Below the pieces are notes generated by a model. The model was not told the DNA's origin. It saw nothing but the letters and a program-made list of their open reading frames with translations, and did no database searches. Positions 23,880-36,351 of a DNA stretch of 64,000 bases are shown piece after piece. Origin of the DNA: Exophiala sp. HKRS030. Taxonomy: Eukaryota > Ascomycota > Eurotiomycetes > Chaetothyriales > Herpotrichiellaceae. Within the stretch, counting starts at the first letter, position 1. Every line of letters starts with the position of its first letter. The stretch is taken from assembly GCA_023897205.1 (NCBI GenBank), contig JAHWDD010000001.1, forward strand, positions 2,666,001 to 2,730,000, written 5' to 3'. The translations under genes were made by a program, and so were the position numbers.

Positions 23880-26800
23880 ATGTTGAGCTCGTTCGTCCAG
23901 AAGTTCATTGATCAAACCCCTCTGGCCAACAACAATGACAACCGGCCTTCCAAAGCCTCCTACTTCCGAGAACAATTCAGACTGCCTGCGGGACAACATC
24001 CTCTACATGAAATAAGCGCAGAACTCTATCTGCCACTACCCTCCTCCTCAGGCGGCCCTGCTACCTCTGGCGAGAAATCCAGGGACAGCGGGAACAGATA
24101 TGTCGGTGAACTACACCTGAGTGAACACTTTCTGTGTTTTTCCACTATTCGCACCAGCTTTCTTCCGTTCGCCAGTCACGGTGCTTCCACCTCCTTCACT
24201 GGTCCGACTCAGGGCGCAGGGCCTGGGGCCATGGCTTCACTTTACCCTTGTGTTCCATCCGCCGTGTTGAACGACTCAATAGTTCGCAAGATAAATTCTC
24301 CCTCGCCTTGACCACATTGGAATCCATTCAAAAACAAGTGACCGAAAAGACAAAGATCTCCTCACCACCTCCTCGCAAACTGATCCTCACCCTCGATGGC
24401 AGCCGAGCCACTTGCGAGCAATTCTGTGATGGTCTCAAGAAAGGTCTTAGAGAGGGTATGAAAGAAGCTGATGCTTTACGTGCTGTTGTTGCTCAGTGCT
24501 ATTCGGAATACTTGCTGGACCCCGCCAGGATCAAGGCCAAAGAGGATGGTACCACGCCACCTGATCCTCCAGATACCGGTCTTGGAGTATTGTTCAGATA
24601 CCCTGGCGATGCACGAAAGCTAAGAGATAGGAGCAAGATCAGGTTATGGGCCGAATATTTGCGAGAAAACGGCCGCAATGCCACGATCGTTCGTCAACCA
24701 ACGTTTCACAAGCTCATTAGGGTTGGACTTCCCAACCGACTTCGAGGAGAGATATGGGAGATCGCCTCGGGCTCCTTCTACACGCGCTTACGAAATCCTC
24801 AACTATACAACAAGACTCTGGAAAAGTTCACTGGCAAGGAATCCTTGGCCATTGACGAGATTGAGAAGGATCTCAACAGAAGTCTGCCAGAATATCCTGG
24901 ATTTCAGAGTGAAGAAGGGATCGGTCGACTTAGACGTGTCTTGACAGCATATAGTTGGACCAACGAAGAGGTGGGCTATTGTCAAGCTATGAATATCGTC
25001 GTTGCGGCACTTCTCATTTACATGTCAGAACCTCAGGCCTTCTTCATCCTTGGTGCTCTCTGCGATCGACTATTGCCAGGATATTATTCCAAGGATATGT
25101 ACGGCACCCTGCTAGATCAACGTGTCTTCGAGAATTTGGTCGAGAGAACAATGCCTGTTCTGTGGGAACACTTGGTCAAGTCAGATGTGAATCTCTCTGT
25201 GGTTTCTCTGCCCTGGTTTCTGTCTCTGTACATAAATTCTATGCCCCTTGTTTTCGCCTTCAGAGTCCTCGATGTCTTTTTCCTTGAGGGACCGAAAGTT
25301 CTGTTTCAGATTGGGTTGGCCATTCTTCGAATCAATGGAGAAGAACTGCTCGACGTTAGTGATGACGGCTCCTTCATCTCCATTCTCAAGAACTACTTTT
25401 CGCGCCTAGACGAATCTGCACATCCGAACTCTGAAAATGAAAAGTTACGGGCCATCACCAGATTCCAGGAATTGATGGTGACCGCCTTCAAGGAGTTTGC
25501 TGGCATTACTCATGCCAGTGTTGAGGAATTGAGGGCCAAGCATATTGATAATGTCAAAGAAGGCTTGGCCACCTTTGCCAAACGGACCTCCATCCGGAAT
25601 TTAGGCCCTGAAAGCAAGAAGCTAAGCACTGAGGATCTGAGTGCTATATACGACCGCTTCTTCAATGTCCTGTCGGAGAGACAAGAGAGGGCTAAACTCA
25701 GGGAAGAAGAACGCAAGAGACAGGAACAACAACGAACCCGACCAGGATTGTTTTCTCGATATTCCGAACGTAATCACGACGAGCCTGGAAGAAATGTACA
25801 ACCACTTCAGACCATGGACTATGACGGCTTTCGAGAATTCTTGGCAAATACAGCGAAATGGGCTGTGGCGGACTCTCCCTCATCTCCTGCCAAAGAGATT
25901 GTTAGCCCTGTAGCTGGTCAGAGAAAGCGTGGCAAAACTCTTACACAATGGGGAAGCGGCCCGGAACCGGCTGACCACGATTTCATGCAACGATTATTTG
26001 GAAAATGGGATCAATCTCAACAGGGTGAGATGACATTACAACAATTGGTTCGTGGCCTCGCTCAATTTAAGGGAACGACTGATATCATGAATTCTATGAG
26101 CCTATTCTTTGATCTCTTTGACGATGAAGGATCTGGTAAAGTCGACCGCGAAGGCATTCTCCGCATGTCTGAGTCTCTTCTATTCCTTTCTCGAAGAGGC
26201 TTTGACGGTGCCATTACACCCACTGAACCAAGTGCAAGTACACCAAATCTCTCTGGCGATTCCATAATTAAAGCCAGTACTACCGAGAAGTTCTTAGGCA
26301 GTGTGAGTGCATTCATCAGGAGGTGCTTTGAATATGCGGATCCCGATCAGCCGGAACCAGATGTCAATGGTGCCACCTCAAAACTTGAAGACACCAATAT
26401 CACTTCAGAACCTGAAGATTTGTTAGACCTCAGCGAGACTAAGTCACACACAAAATCAATTGCATCGCCTCAATTCACCTCGGAAGACCCCTTGTCTAAG
26501 ATAAGTCCCCCGGAACGCCTACGCTTTCTATTCCCAAAGGAGGAGGCAAAAGAAATAGCGAAGCTCGTGCTGCATCTCACAATCTGGCCCTGGATCCCAA
26601 CAAACCATTACATATCACACTTCCTACCTTTCGCATGGTGATTCTAGCAGACGAACTTCTCGAGCAATTCTTCGAAACTTTCTTCCCACAATCATTCCGT
26701 CTCAGCGACGTGTCCAATGCAAGCAGCGTCTCTCTGGCGTCGGCCACGCTCTCAGGAAACCTTACGACGTTCAGCAATTTCGGAACACCGGTTAAGAACC

Positions 26801-27258
26801 TCATCAATGGATCTGGCACAAACAAATCTGTCATCGACGTGGGTACGGCGGGCGGTGTCGTCGAACCAGGTTCTCGAGGTCTCCGCGGCGTGCTGGACAA
26901 CATTGTCAATGACGGGATGCGAATGGCAGCCGAAATGCGGAAACGTATGGACGAAGCGCAAAAGGAATTCGAAAGGCAGGCCCGCGAGCAAGGCCAGCAG
27001 CGACCAGCATACAGGGACGACGAAGACGACGACGATGAAGACGATGGTGGCAATACCTTGGGCAAACGAGATCAAGAATTGCTCGAAGGCGCCGAAGTCG
27101 CCAGTATCAAGACTTACCGCAGTGACGATGCGTCAATCAGGAGTCGCGCGACGAGTGAGGTCGAGAGTGGTAATGGAGGCAGAAGTTCAACCAGCAGGAA
27201 ACCTTCGCAATCCGGAAGCGGGCTTGGCGTCAGTATTCTGGACCTCGACGAAAAGTGA
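23880..27258 (+). CDS. GRAM-TBC-EF-hand Rab GTPase-activating protein (Gyp2/Mdr1-like); two frame breaks
   Basis: This intronless gene begins MLSSFVQKFIDQTPLANNN. The N-terminal GRAM domain (RYVGELHLSEHFLCFS) is followed by a linker and the TBC domain. Both catalytic fingers are present: IEKDLNRS (arginine finger, about residue 330) and GYCQAMN (glutamine finger, about residue 366). An EF-hand-like stretch (SLFFDLFDDEGSGKVDREG) and a disordered acidic tail follow. The frame breaks at G4 (24225-24228), after which HGFTLPLCSIRRVERL resumes, and near AA (26561-26562), after which ARAASHNLALDPNKP resumes. One base at each makes 1127 codons exactly. Relatives stimulate GTP hydrolysis by Rab GTPases such as Ypt6 and Sec4 in membrane traffic. 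The otherwise pristine sequence argues against a pseudogene. Confidence 0.87.
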
Positions 27259-30200
27259 GATCATCATTCAGCCGTTAAAATCAGAAAGACATGGTGCAAT
27301 AGCACAATGGATAAACATGCTGAGGTCTGCAATATTTACAAAGCCGTGAACGGTATGGTTATGATCTACTTTGTCTGTACAAGCTAGATGACCAGAAGGC
27401 GGATGTTGGAATAGCCCGGTTTATGGCTGTGGCTGACTGCTCCCATCAAGAAAGAAGGCGTGAGCTTTTCCGGTTGATGGGCTGAGCAGTAGGAGAACAA
27501 AGGAACTCACCTCATGGTACTCCACGGCTCTACTCTACTACAGCCACTCCTGCATTCAACGGGGTTGATCTATCGCAGAAGGGAAGGAGGAGACAATGAT
27601 GATAGCAGCTGGGCACATAGATGAGCAAGGCAAGTGGGGCGGGCCAGTCGTAGTTAGTTAATACCATGTAGGACAGACCAGACAGAGTGCGCGAGCGAGC
27701 GATGATGATACCCATGAAATGAGAAGTTTTCTTATCCGATCGAAGCAGAAACCAGATATTTGAGATGATAGGATCAGATTCAGAATGGGGGAAGAGACTG
27801 ACAGTGTAAGGAAAGGCGATTCCCGAGTCAGAGGAGCCGGTGTGCGCAAGCGTGAGGAGTGCCCAGACCTACAAACAGACCTTTTCAACTCTGGTCAGGC
27901 CTGCTTTGGGCCCTCTGGCCTTGTTTACACACTTGGCCATGCTGAGGCGGCATTGGAAGGAAGCGTGACAAGATAACAGTCCGCCGGGCCGTCAACTGTC
28001 AGGCGCCAGGTCCCGTATGCCATGTGCAACGTGCCACCTGTAGGGTGTCAGGCGAAGTACGAAATGCCAGCCACTGTTTCTGAGGCTATTGCTGATGGGA
28101 TGGGTGGATGGATGGAATCGATCGCTACGAAGGCGGAATTTGGGCAAGGTATTCGTTGGAGTGAAAGACTTGTGAGGCATCAAGTTACTGTGATACTTAC
28201 CTTGCTTGGCTAGTGGTAAGTCCGAATATGAATCCTTAGTCTGAAGTTTTTAATGTGTCAGTACACGTCTCATACTCGCATGTAGGTGATTTTGGTTTCT
28301 AGAATGCGAGAGGGAAGCTTCACTCAGGAAGTGGACGTAAAGAGTATCAAAAGCATGTGAGGGCAATGGCGCACAGATCGTGATCGTGTCGCCTGCCCTA
28401 TGGCAACAGAAACACATGGGTAGAGGGGGGAGCGGAAAGGAAGAAGACCCTCAGATCAGCTCTCAACGTTACCATTGACCATCCAGAGTTTTCCGGTGGC
28501 GGAGTTGCCATGGCTCGCTTGTTACAGCGAGGAATGGGGACTGCGTTGGAAGGGACTCGGTTGTCTCAACTTTGGCTTTTCGGACTGCGAATCATCATTG
28601 GGGTTTTGGGATCTGGGAATTGGCATGAAATGGGAGTACGGGGGAGACAGATGGGATGAGAGGGTGGCATGGGGAGGAAGAATCTGGAGTGAAAGAGGGT
28701 TTGAAAGCGGTGTTTTCTAGGAAGAGACTCGAGAAGGGCAATCAACGAATGGACTCACTTTATATTGCTCCGCATCGGTATGGTTTGGTTCGACAGGGCT
28801 CTCAACACCACATCCGGTAGAGACACTCGCGGATGACGTGCCGTATCTCCACTCGAAGAACGAAACCTTCTGCCATAGTAGACAATACATCGTGTCGACA
28901 AGGCTGAGATCTGTGGTCTCAACACCAAGAGGAGGTGAATTTGAGAATGGAGGAGACGGAAAAAATCTGAGGATCACCACACAGGGAGAATTCAGTCGGC
29001 AAAAGGCACCACTTGATCAACAAGAAGTCGAACCGCGATTCTGCCTTTGTTGCATCAGAGGCACATTGCGACATGCCGATTCTCGTATTTCTTTTAAGCG
29101 TAAGGTCGTTGGATAAGATCAAGGCAAAAGCAGCTCCTGTGAGAAAAGAAGAAGCGGACGAACATGTGCGGTAGTCCTACATTGATATCTTCTTTCAATA
29201 AACAGTAGGACCATGTCTCAAAAGTTCGGCTCAGATTGAAAACTTGGTTAACAAAAATTAACCCCATCACAGGACTGATCATGCAAGGTTCAGAGAGAGA
29301 ACGGGTTGATCTCAACTTTCGAAGAGATCGACCACAGGACCAATCCATGCCAAGATGAAGAACGACTTGACAGGTCATTCGTCCTCTGGGAAACGTGCAA
29401 GGTATCTTCATAGCCAACGTTTTTGTTCTGTCTTCTTGTGCTTTATCTCAACACGCAAAGGATGCCGAAAGTGACGACGTGAGGAGAGCCCGGAGAAAAG
29501 GCCCAAAGTCCTTCATCTTATTTTGCAAAATCGAAGCCTCGTTTATTTTCTCCAGTCACACTCCTTCTCCCTCGCCTGACAAAACAGCGCCCCCAGAACC
29601 GTGCCAAAATTCCCTAAGCTCTTTCAAAATCAAAAACACTTTTTTGTTTTTCACAATTCATCAGGATCGATCGCTAGTCTTCACGCACAGAACGTGGGGA
29701 GAAACGCAAGCGAGGGATCCAGGAACGACGAGTGCGAGAAAACGTAAAGGTACTCTGGAAGGAGAGGCAGGTGATTTGGGGTCGAGACGAACGCTCTGGG
29801 TTCGGATCGGCTTCAAGACCTGGTTTTCGATTTCGACAAGGGAGGAGGAACGATTCCGATTGTCCTCTTGAGGTGAGGTAGAGGCCCGATATCTTTAAAG
29901 GGTGAAGAATCGTGAAAGAAGTGATCAAAGATGCTTGGCGCAAATGCAAGTGAATTCACTCGAACATTCCCTCCTGTGAATCCATTCAAGTCATCCTCCT
30001 CCGAAACCAGTGCCTGTGTGAAACAAAGTTCAAAAAGGAGGTCGTGGCAGCCTGTGTCTCTTCGATCTCTGTTCCTCGTTCCTCAAGCCCAAAGGAGGAG
30101 ACGACAGAGATTATAGGTGAGGCGCTGACACGGTTAGGTGCAGGTAGGACGATGCGGAAGCAATGTGCCACGCAGACTTTGTGCCATGCAAGCAGAAACT

Positions 30201-30842
30201 CGACCCATCGTCTTCGTCTGGCCCCTCCTCGAGTCGGATTAGCTCGGTTTGTGTTTGTGAAGAAATTTGTTTCGGCATTGAGATTCAGACTGGAACTTGT
30301 TGTGATCAGTACGTTTTCTGGATTCCATCGAACGTCCGGGGAATCACTCACCTTGGACCTGGGGAAGAGAGAAAACAGAGATGGACGGATCGCACGCGCC
30401 GCATCTACGGAGTACATTTGTCGGCTAAAGTTAGTTAGGAGCGTGGCGTTTTGGCGTTGGAGCCTGAGGTAGTGGGTAGGTTCAGACCCTGTAGTATCCG
30501 CATTTACGGTGGATGACGGTCATGGGCGCAGACAGATCACGTGTGATTCTCCGTAAGAGGGTCCCAACAAGTACCGGAGGGTTTACGGGGTCAAGGGGCT
30601 TTCAGCCTTCTGGACCGCCATAGCTTGGGGACTCCTATATGATCGAGGGGTGTATAATGGGCCTTTGAATATACTGATCAAGGTAGGACAAGGCTGGCTA
30701 TGATTCCACAGTCTACGAGACGTAACTATTGGGACATGATAACCGCGATGTCTCTCTCAGAGGTTCAGGGGGTTTCACCAGCCTATTCGGGGCCTGAACT
30801 GATACCAGTAACCACAGTTCTCAGTCCCCGTCCACGTTGGTC
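27259..30842. other. Gene-poor 3.6 kb gap between convergent genes
   Basis: The TBC gene and the cupin gene both end into this region, so it needs no promoter, yet it is the longest gap in the window. Open frames of 80-160 codons occur on both strands (for example 29395-29871 and the opposed pair near 29986-30472), but none shows a known motif. One TACGGAGTA copy is at 30406-30414. A noncoding RNA or a rapidly diverging gene is possible; nothing in the sequence proves either. Confidence 0.45.
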
Positions 30843-31250
30843 CTAAGCTGCTTTATTCTTCGCTTGATACTCTTCGTCCGTGACGGGGTCCAACCACGTC
30901 GTCTTCCCGCGACTAATCGCCAAATGAGCCATGATACTGCCGTCATCGGCACCATGCCAATGCGTGGTCCCCGGCGGCGCCCACACGATATCACCGACAT
31001 TCAACCTCTGCGGCTCACCACCCTTATCGCAGATCCAGCCGGACCCGATCTTGACCTCGAGAACCTGCCCGTTCTCATGGTGGTGCCAGTGCGTGCGCGC
31101 GCACGGCGTGAATGTCACGTGGTTGATCGTGATGCCTTCCTCGGGCTTGCTGAGAACCGGGTCTGCGAACACATCGCCTGTGAATGTTGGCCCCTGTTTG
31201 GTTGTCGCGCCCGAGGCGACGCGTGAGTTGCGGATTATGGTCATTGGCAT
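30843..31250 (-). CDS. Small single-domain cupin protein
   Basis: This one-exon gene of 135 residues begins MPMTIIRNSRVASGATTKQG. The first cupin motif is THWHHHENGQVLEVKIGSG, with its metal-ligand His and Glu; the second is GDIVWAPPGTTHWHGA, with the last His. All four expected ligands are visible, so it should bind a metal ion. Such stand-alone cupins often accompany carboxymuconolactone-decarboxylase-type enzymes or act as small oxygenases or isomerases; the substrate is unknown. The co-oriented ketopantoate-reductase-like gene begins 1.5 kb upstream. The frame is intact. Confidence 0.87.
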   Translation of the reverse strand: MPMTIIRNSRVASGATTKQGPTFTGDVFADPVLSKPEEGITINHVTFTPCARTHWHHHENGQVLEVKIGSGWICDKGGEPQRLNVGDIVWAPPGTTHWHGADDGSIMAHLAISRGKTTWLDPVTDEEYQAKNKAA

Positions 31251-31778
31251 CTTGAGGATCTGTGGTAGTGATGCTGTATGGTTGCTGGTTGATGATTACT
31301 GAATTTGTGAATCCGTGTTGTTGTTCTTACTTCTCACACGTTGGTTGGGATCTGGTAACCATAAACCTGCATGGTCTATCTGATTTAACCGGTACGTACT
31401 TTAGTTCAATAAGTAGTATTGTCGCCATAGACATACTCCGTAGACGGGGATTTGGAGATGACGCCATTCAAAGACCGATCGACCTTCTCCGCCATCGGCA
31501 TACAATGGTCTCCCCCGCTCCATGCCGTTTCTCAAGGATAAGCGAAACTAGGTATATTAGTAGCTAGCTAAGCTAGCAAGAGATATTCTCGAGAGTATTA
31601 TATCACTACAGAGTAGATGGTAGCTTGATAGCCTTGGCGGTCTCTGAAACTTCAATGTGAATAACAGGGTATTCACCAAAATCGACAGGGAGTCAGGAGG
31701 AGACCATTGTACAAGATATGTCAAAATCTATGGATTGTCCAAATTCTCGCTGCAATGACTCCGTCAAGCCATGCTCTC
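31251..31778. other. Intergenic region upstream of the cupin gene
   Basis: A TACTCCGTA copy is at 31434-31442 and a CTAGCTA-rich stretch lies near 31555-31580. No gene is seen. Confidence 0.5.
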
Positions 31779-32813
31779 TCATTTTCCGTGTCTCTCCAGT
31801 GCCCACGCTCGAGCCTTGGCCAGAGCATAGATGGTTTCCAGCCTGGGCATGGGAAAATTGTGCTCACGTCCCACACGAACGGTGTTCCCGATGATGGCCT
31901 CGACCTCGAAAGGTCTGCCCTGCTTGACATCCTGGAGCATGCTCATCGGCCGACCGGTACCTGTCTCTGCCCGCCTCTTTGTGACCGAGAACCTCTTCTC
32001 TGCGACTTCCTTGGTGACACCAGGGATACCGATCAGTGTCGCCAGTTCGACAATCTCCATCATGACTGCCCATGCAAGCTCGTATGCGAAGGGGTCTGAA
32101 GTATTGAGAAAGTCGCCATCTGTCGTCAGCGTCAAGGCGCAGATGGGATTCCATGCCGCATTCATGATCAACTTGGACCATCGTGAGATCTGTATGTCAT
32201 CGTGAACCTCTGCTCCACCTCCACCTTTGATCATCAGATCCGCTATTCTCTGTGCAGCCGCTTTGTGTGCGGGTGGTGCGTTACATGGGTAGGTTCCGAC
32301 TTCTAGAAGATTCATCATCTCCATGTATTCGATCGTGCCCTGGTCAGTTTGCACAGCTGGTAGGTATACAACGCCACTGAGGATCGGGTTGAGTGGAAAC
32401 TCGTCTGCCATCTCTTGCTCGAAATTGATTCCATTCTGCGCCAGCAAGATAGCAGTCTGAGGGCGGCCTTCGATTGCTGGTCGGAGCATGTCTGCCAAAG
32501 AGGGTTTAACTCCAGGAAACGCTTTGGAGCAGACCACAATGAAATCGTAAACGGCGTCTTTGGGGCATTCCGAAACACGACGAACCACATGATCGGGCTT
32601 ATACCTCTGGTTGCCGAATTTCCGACTTATCAATGTGAAGCCCTGCTCCTTCACCGTCTCGTAATTGGACCGACATACGGCAGTTACCTCACAGCCAGCC
32701 TGTTGTAGTTGATAGAGATATACTGCACCGATACTTCCAACGCCGAAGACCAAGACATTGGGACGATCGATGGGAGACGATGAGCCATTGACTTTAGGCG
32801 CAAAAGAGCCCAT
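31779..32813 (-). CDS. Ketopantoate reductase family protein (ApbA/PanE-like)
   Basis: This single exon encodes 344 residues. The N-terminal Rossmann motif is VLVFGVGSIGAVYLYQL, with R in AVCRSN fitting NADP preference. Conserved positions of the family follow: VCSKAF, LLAQNGINFE, and the helical catalytic segment SRWSKLIMNAAWNPI with the Lys and Asn that place the keto acid. The C-terminal domain ends with VGREHNFPMPRLETIYAL. Family members reduce 2-dehydropantoate in pantothenate synthesis, but fungi keep several paralogues with other 2-oxo substrates, so the exact reaction is open. It is divergent from the 5'-nucleotidase-like gene and shares its orientation with the downstream cupin. Confidence 0.88.
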   Translation of the reverse strand: MGSFAPKVNGSSSPIDRPNVLVFGVGSIGAVYLYQLQQAGCEVTAVCRSNYETVKEQGFTLISRKFGNQRYKPDHVVRRVSECPKDAVYDFIVVCSKAFPGVKPSLADMLRPAIEGRPQTAILLAQNGINFEQEMADEFPLNPILSGVVYLPAVQTDQGTIEYMEMMNLLEVGTYPCNAPPAHKAAAQRIADLMIKGGGGAEVHDDIQISRWSKLIMNAAWNPICALTLTTDGDFLNTSDPFAYELAWAVMMEIVELATLIGIPGVTKEVAEKRFSVTKRRAETGTGRPMSMLQDVKQGRPFEVEAIIGNTVRVGREHNFPMPRLETIYALAKARAWALERHGK

Positions 32814-33948
32814 TGCGAAATCTTCGCATCACAAGGTTGTATGCGGTATCAAGGAAATGGATTATCGGCAGCAAACCTTTTTAGGCCAACTTCAGGTGCC
32901 ATATTCTTGAAATCTCTCATTGCTTTCTAATATTGCGATGGATCACGCATGTCGCTCTTCTCCAAATGTCGTCTTATCTGGTGGGGGAATGATGCATGTA
33001 CTCCGTAGATGTCGGCTGGACACCCGAACCCACCAGTTTCGGCTCGAGCAGCCCGATGCCTATGGATGTGTAGGGATTAGATGTTTCTCACTCCAGAGCG
33101 TGTTCAGGAACTGGATTTGGTGCATGTTTGATATGCCTTGTCATGAGTCACAGTGGCCAGCAAGTCCATGAGGGTGTCTGACCTAGTGCAGTAGACGGAT
33201 CCTTTCGACGATCAGAGTCTTCGGACCATGTCTTGCGCAGAATCCGGCAGCCGGCAAGATGATTGAAGGATGCTTGGTGTTGTTGTGAGTTTTCGAAGCA
33301 CAATCTCTTTTTCAATTGAAGGGCTAGGTACTTGTTGTAAGTCACGGGCCAGACCGCAAGGCTGCCTCACACGTGATTCAGCAAGAATGTTGTCCAAGGC
33401 TGGGCGTTCATTGCTATTATTAAGGAAGCTGAACTTGCTTCTCAGTGTTTGAATGTTAGGTATCGCTTTAGGGGCACCTAGAGGTTACCTGTAACGACCT
33501 GGAAGTTAGGTGAGAGGTGCCAGGAATGCAGAAATCCAGGACCAGCATCAGCTCGCTCCAAAACGCCGGATTTGGTTTCACCGCAAGTCACCACCAATCA
33601 CTCTCAATGTGTACCTCATCTTGGTGCGACCTTGTCAGCAACCCTCATGCAGTACAACACCTACTACATACAGTGCTCATTTACCCGGGAGACACCGCTA
33701 TGTTCATTCTTTGGACACACGACACCATGCTTTCCTGTGATCTATGATTGCATCTGTACCTGATGATTCGTGAAAGAAGACTTCTTCCCCCTCCATGAAA
33801 ACAATTCCTGATTAATATCCATCTTCCGAGGAGAAAGTACGACTCGGAGGTTCTGAATTGGTCCGAAACGCTAAGCGACCGACTAGTTGGTCAACGCATT
33901 GCTCGGTCGCTTTACCTAAAAATAACACAATAAATCGCTACGGCCATT
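32814..33948. other. Divergent intergenic region
   Basis: The ketopantoate-reductase-like gene and the nucleotidase-like gene read outward from here. A TACTCCGTA copy is at 32999-33007. Three offset open frames near 33.5-33.75 kb overlap each other and are not called. Confidence 0.5.
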
Positions 33949-36351
33949 ATGGAAGAAGTGGTCACATACACCGCCGGCGACACCTCGTCGCCACCTGATC
34001 TGAGACTGCTCCATTTCAACGATGGTGAGTTGCCACATTTCAGCATTGTCACCTGGGGCTGCATGTCTGCTTTGATGTTATGTGTCTGACCGATGAACGC
34101 ACACCGCAGTTTACCATCTCGATCCATCATCCGCGGAACCGGTTGGGGGAATCGCTCGCTTTCAATCCGTTATCAATTACTATCGCAACGACGATCGTTT
34201 CAACGGCCAATCCAAACTGCTCACATTTTTCTCTGGAGATGCCTTCAATCCGAGCCTGGAAAGTAGTGTTACGAAAGGTTCGAGTCTCCTCTATCGTCAC
34301 CGGGCTGCATAAAGGGGGCTGGCTCGTACCTCGATCGACGGTCACGTGAACACAGTACTGATGAGTGTCCAGGAAGTCATATGGTCCCTGTCCTGAACAA
34401 TATAGGCACGGACGTGGCGTGTGTCGGGGTAGGTAAACACGTTGTGTTTGTTTTTCTCGTGTTTCATGTGGGATTAACGTGGTCGCATAGAATCATGATC
34501 TGGATTTTGGCATTCGACAATTCCGAAGTCTTACTGCTCAGTGCAAATTTCCGTGGTTGCTTGCAAATGTCCTCGGTCAGCGACGTTGACGAAGTCGTGA
34601 GTGGGCTGTGCTGACATTCCTCGCAGATCCTGCCTTAGGTGATGATGTATCTCTGGGTAACGCAGAGAAGACGTTGATGCTCACCTCCTCAAATGGCATC
34701 AAAATTGGCGTCATTGGTCTAGTGGAGAGGGAATGGCTAGACACTATCAATTTCTTACCACCTGATCTCATCTACAAATCAGCTTCAGCAACTGCGAAAG
34801 AGCTCGTGCCAGGTCTGCGAGAGCAAGGTGCAGAGATTATTGTGGCGGTAACGCACCAGCGAGAGCCAAATGACAACAAACTTGCGGAAAAGACGCCTGA
34901 CGGACTGATTGATATTATTCTAGGTGGTCACGACCACTTCTATCAACATTCACTCATCAACGGCACTCACGTGCTCCGCTCAGGAAGCGATTTCAAGCAG
35001 CTGAGTTATCTCGAGGCCAGAAGACAGCCTGGGAACCCCAAAAGATGGGACTTCCACATTGTCAGGCAAGACATCACATCTGCAGTCCCTGAGGATGGAG
35101 AAACCGTAAAACTGGTGGAAAAATTGACGACGAAGCTGAAAGCAAAGCTTGAGAAGCCACTAGGGTATACCGCTGCTCCGCTAGACGCCAGATTCACAAC
35201 CGTAAGACTCAAGGAATCGAATGTGGGGAACTTTGTCTGCGATATGATGAGGGCACATTATTCGGGTGATTGTTGTATCATGGCTGCTGGTACAATACGA
35301 GGGGATCAGATCTACCCACCCGGTGTGCTAAGATTGAAAGATATCATGGATTGGTGAGCGGTGAATTCGTCGATCACTGTAAGATTCAAGACTAACTGTG
35401 AGGTTGCAGCTTTCCGTTCGAGGATCCTACCATTGTTATACGAGTCACTGGAGCTGCGGTCGTGGCGGCACTTGAAAACGCCGTGTCGACATATCCTGCT
35501 CTAGAAGGTCGTTTTCCTCAAGTATCGAATATAACCTTTGAATTTGATCCATCTCTTCCTCCCGACAACCGCATCAAATGGACCAAACTTGGTGGCAAAC
35601 CTATCGATCTGGAACAAAAGTATGTGGTCGTGACCAGAGGGTATATGGGTCGAGGTAAGGATGGGTTTGACTCTCTCCTGGTTGAATCCGAAGGTGGTCA
35701 GGCAGAGGAGATTGTGTCGGAAGAGAATGGCATTTTAATCAGCATGATGTTACGACAATATTTCATGTCGTTGAAGATCCTTGGGCGATGGAAGCATTGG
35801 GGCAAAAGCCTCAATCGTCACTGGGAAGGCATTCATGAAGATTTGCATTCGACACACCCTGTGGTAGAGCCCAATACCGAGGGGAAGGTCGAGACAGGTT
35901 CTGGAGAGGAAGTACCAACAGCTGGAACAACCACGCCACTCGATGATTCAGAAGATGAAGAAGGACAACATCGAGTAGAAGAAGCAGCGACGAAGTGGAG
36001 TGCAAGAGAGTTGCAAATCATCCGACGGGTGATGCGTAAATGGCGACGTGTTGCTGGGCTAAAGGGTCAACCGAATTGTTGTGACAGCGTGGGTGAGGGA
36101 GAATTTACGGTTGACTGGACTCGAGTAAGTCCAATCCACCGTTTTGTATCTCAGAGGCTAACCATGAGCAGGCTATTGCACCTAGACTGGAAGGCCGGAT
36201 CCAGATCACTGGGGATCAAATCGTTGATGTGGTTTCTTGTCAAGCCAATGGCGAGGTTGAACTGAGGTGGTCGAAGCCGTTGAAGTCATTGGCAGTCATT
36301 GATACTTCCCTTCAAATTTGCCTTTGGACTGTACGAGGTCTGTTGTCCTAA
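33949..36351 (+). CDS. 5'-nucleotidase / calcineurin-like metallophosphoesterase, seven exons
   Basis: Exons are 33949-34024, 34110-34277, 34373-34428, 34491-34575, 34627-35353, 35410-36124 and 36172-36351; all junctions are GT-AG and phases sum to 669 codons with no frame break. The splices rebuild the metallophosphoesterase motifs: LHFNDVYHL, FSGDAFNPS, VGNHDLDFG and LGGHDHFYQ. The 5'-nucleotidase C-terminal domain follows (NVGNFVCDMMRAHY, AAGTIRGDQIYPPG, and a DCFPFEDP restored by splicing). After it is an extension of about 220 residues with an acidic linker and a conserved-looking helical end. There is no signal peptide or GPI signal, so a cytosolic enzyme is likely. Family members release phosphate from nucleotides or related esters with two metal ions. 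Confidence 0.9.

Noticed and set aside
29986..30472. Opposed open frames of about 140 codons on both strands
   Set aside because: Neither has a known motif, and antisense pairs of equal length usually arise by chance; left as part of the gene-poor gap.
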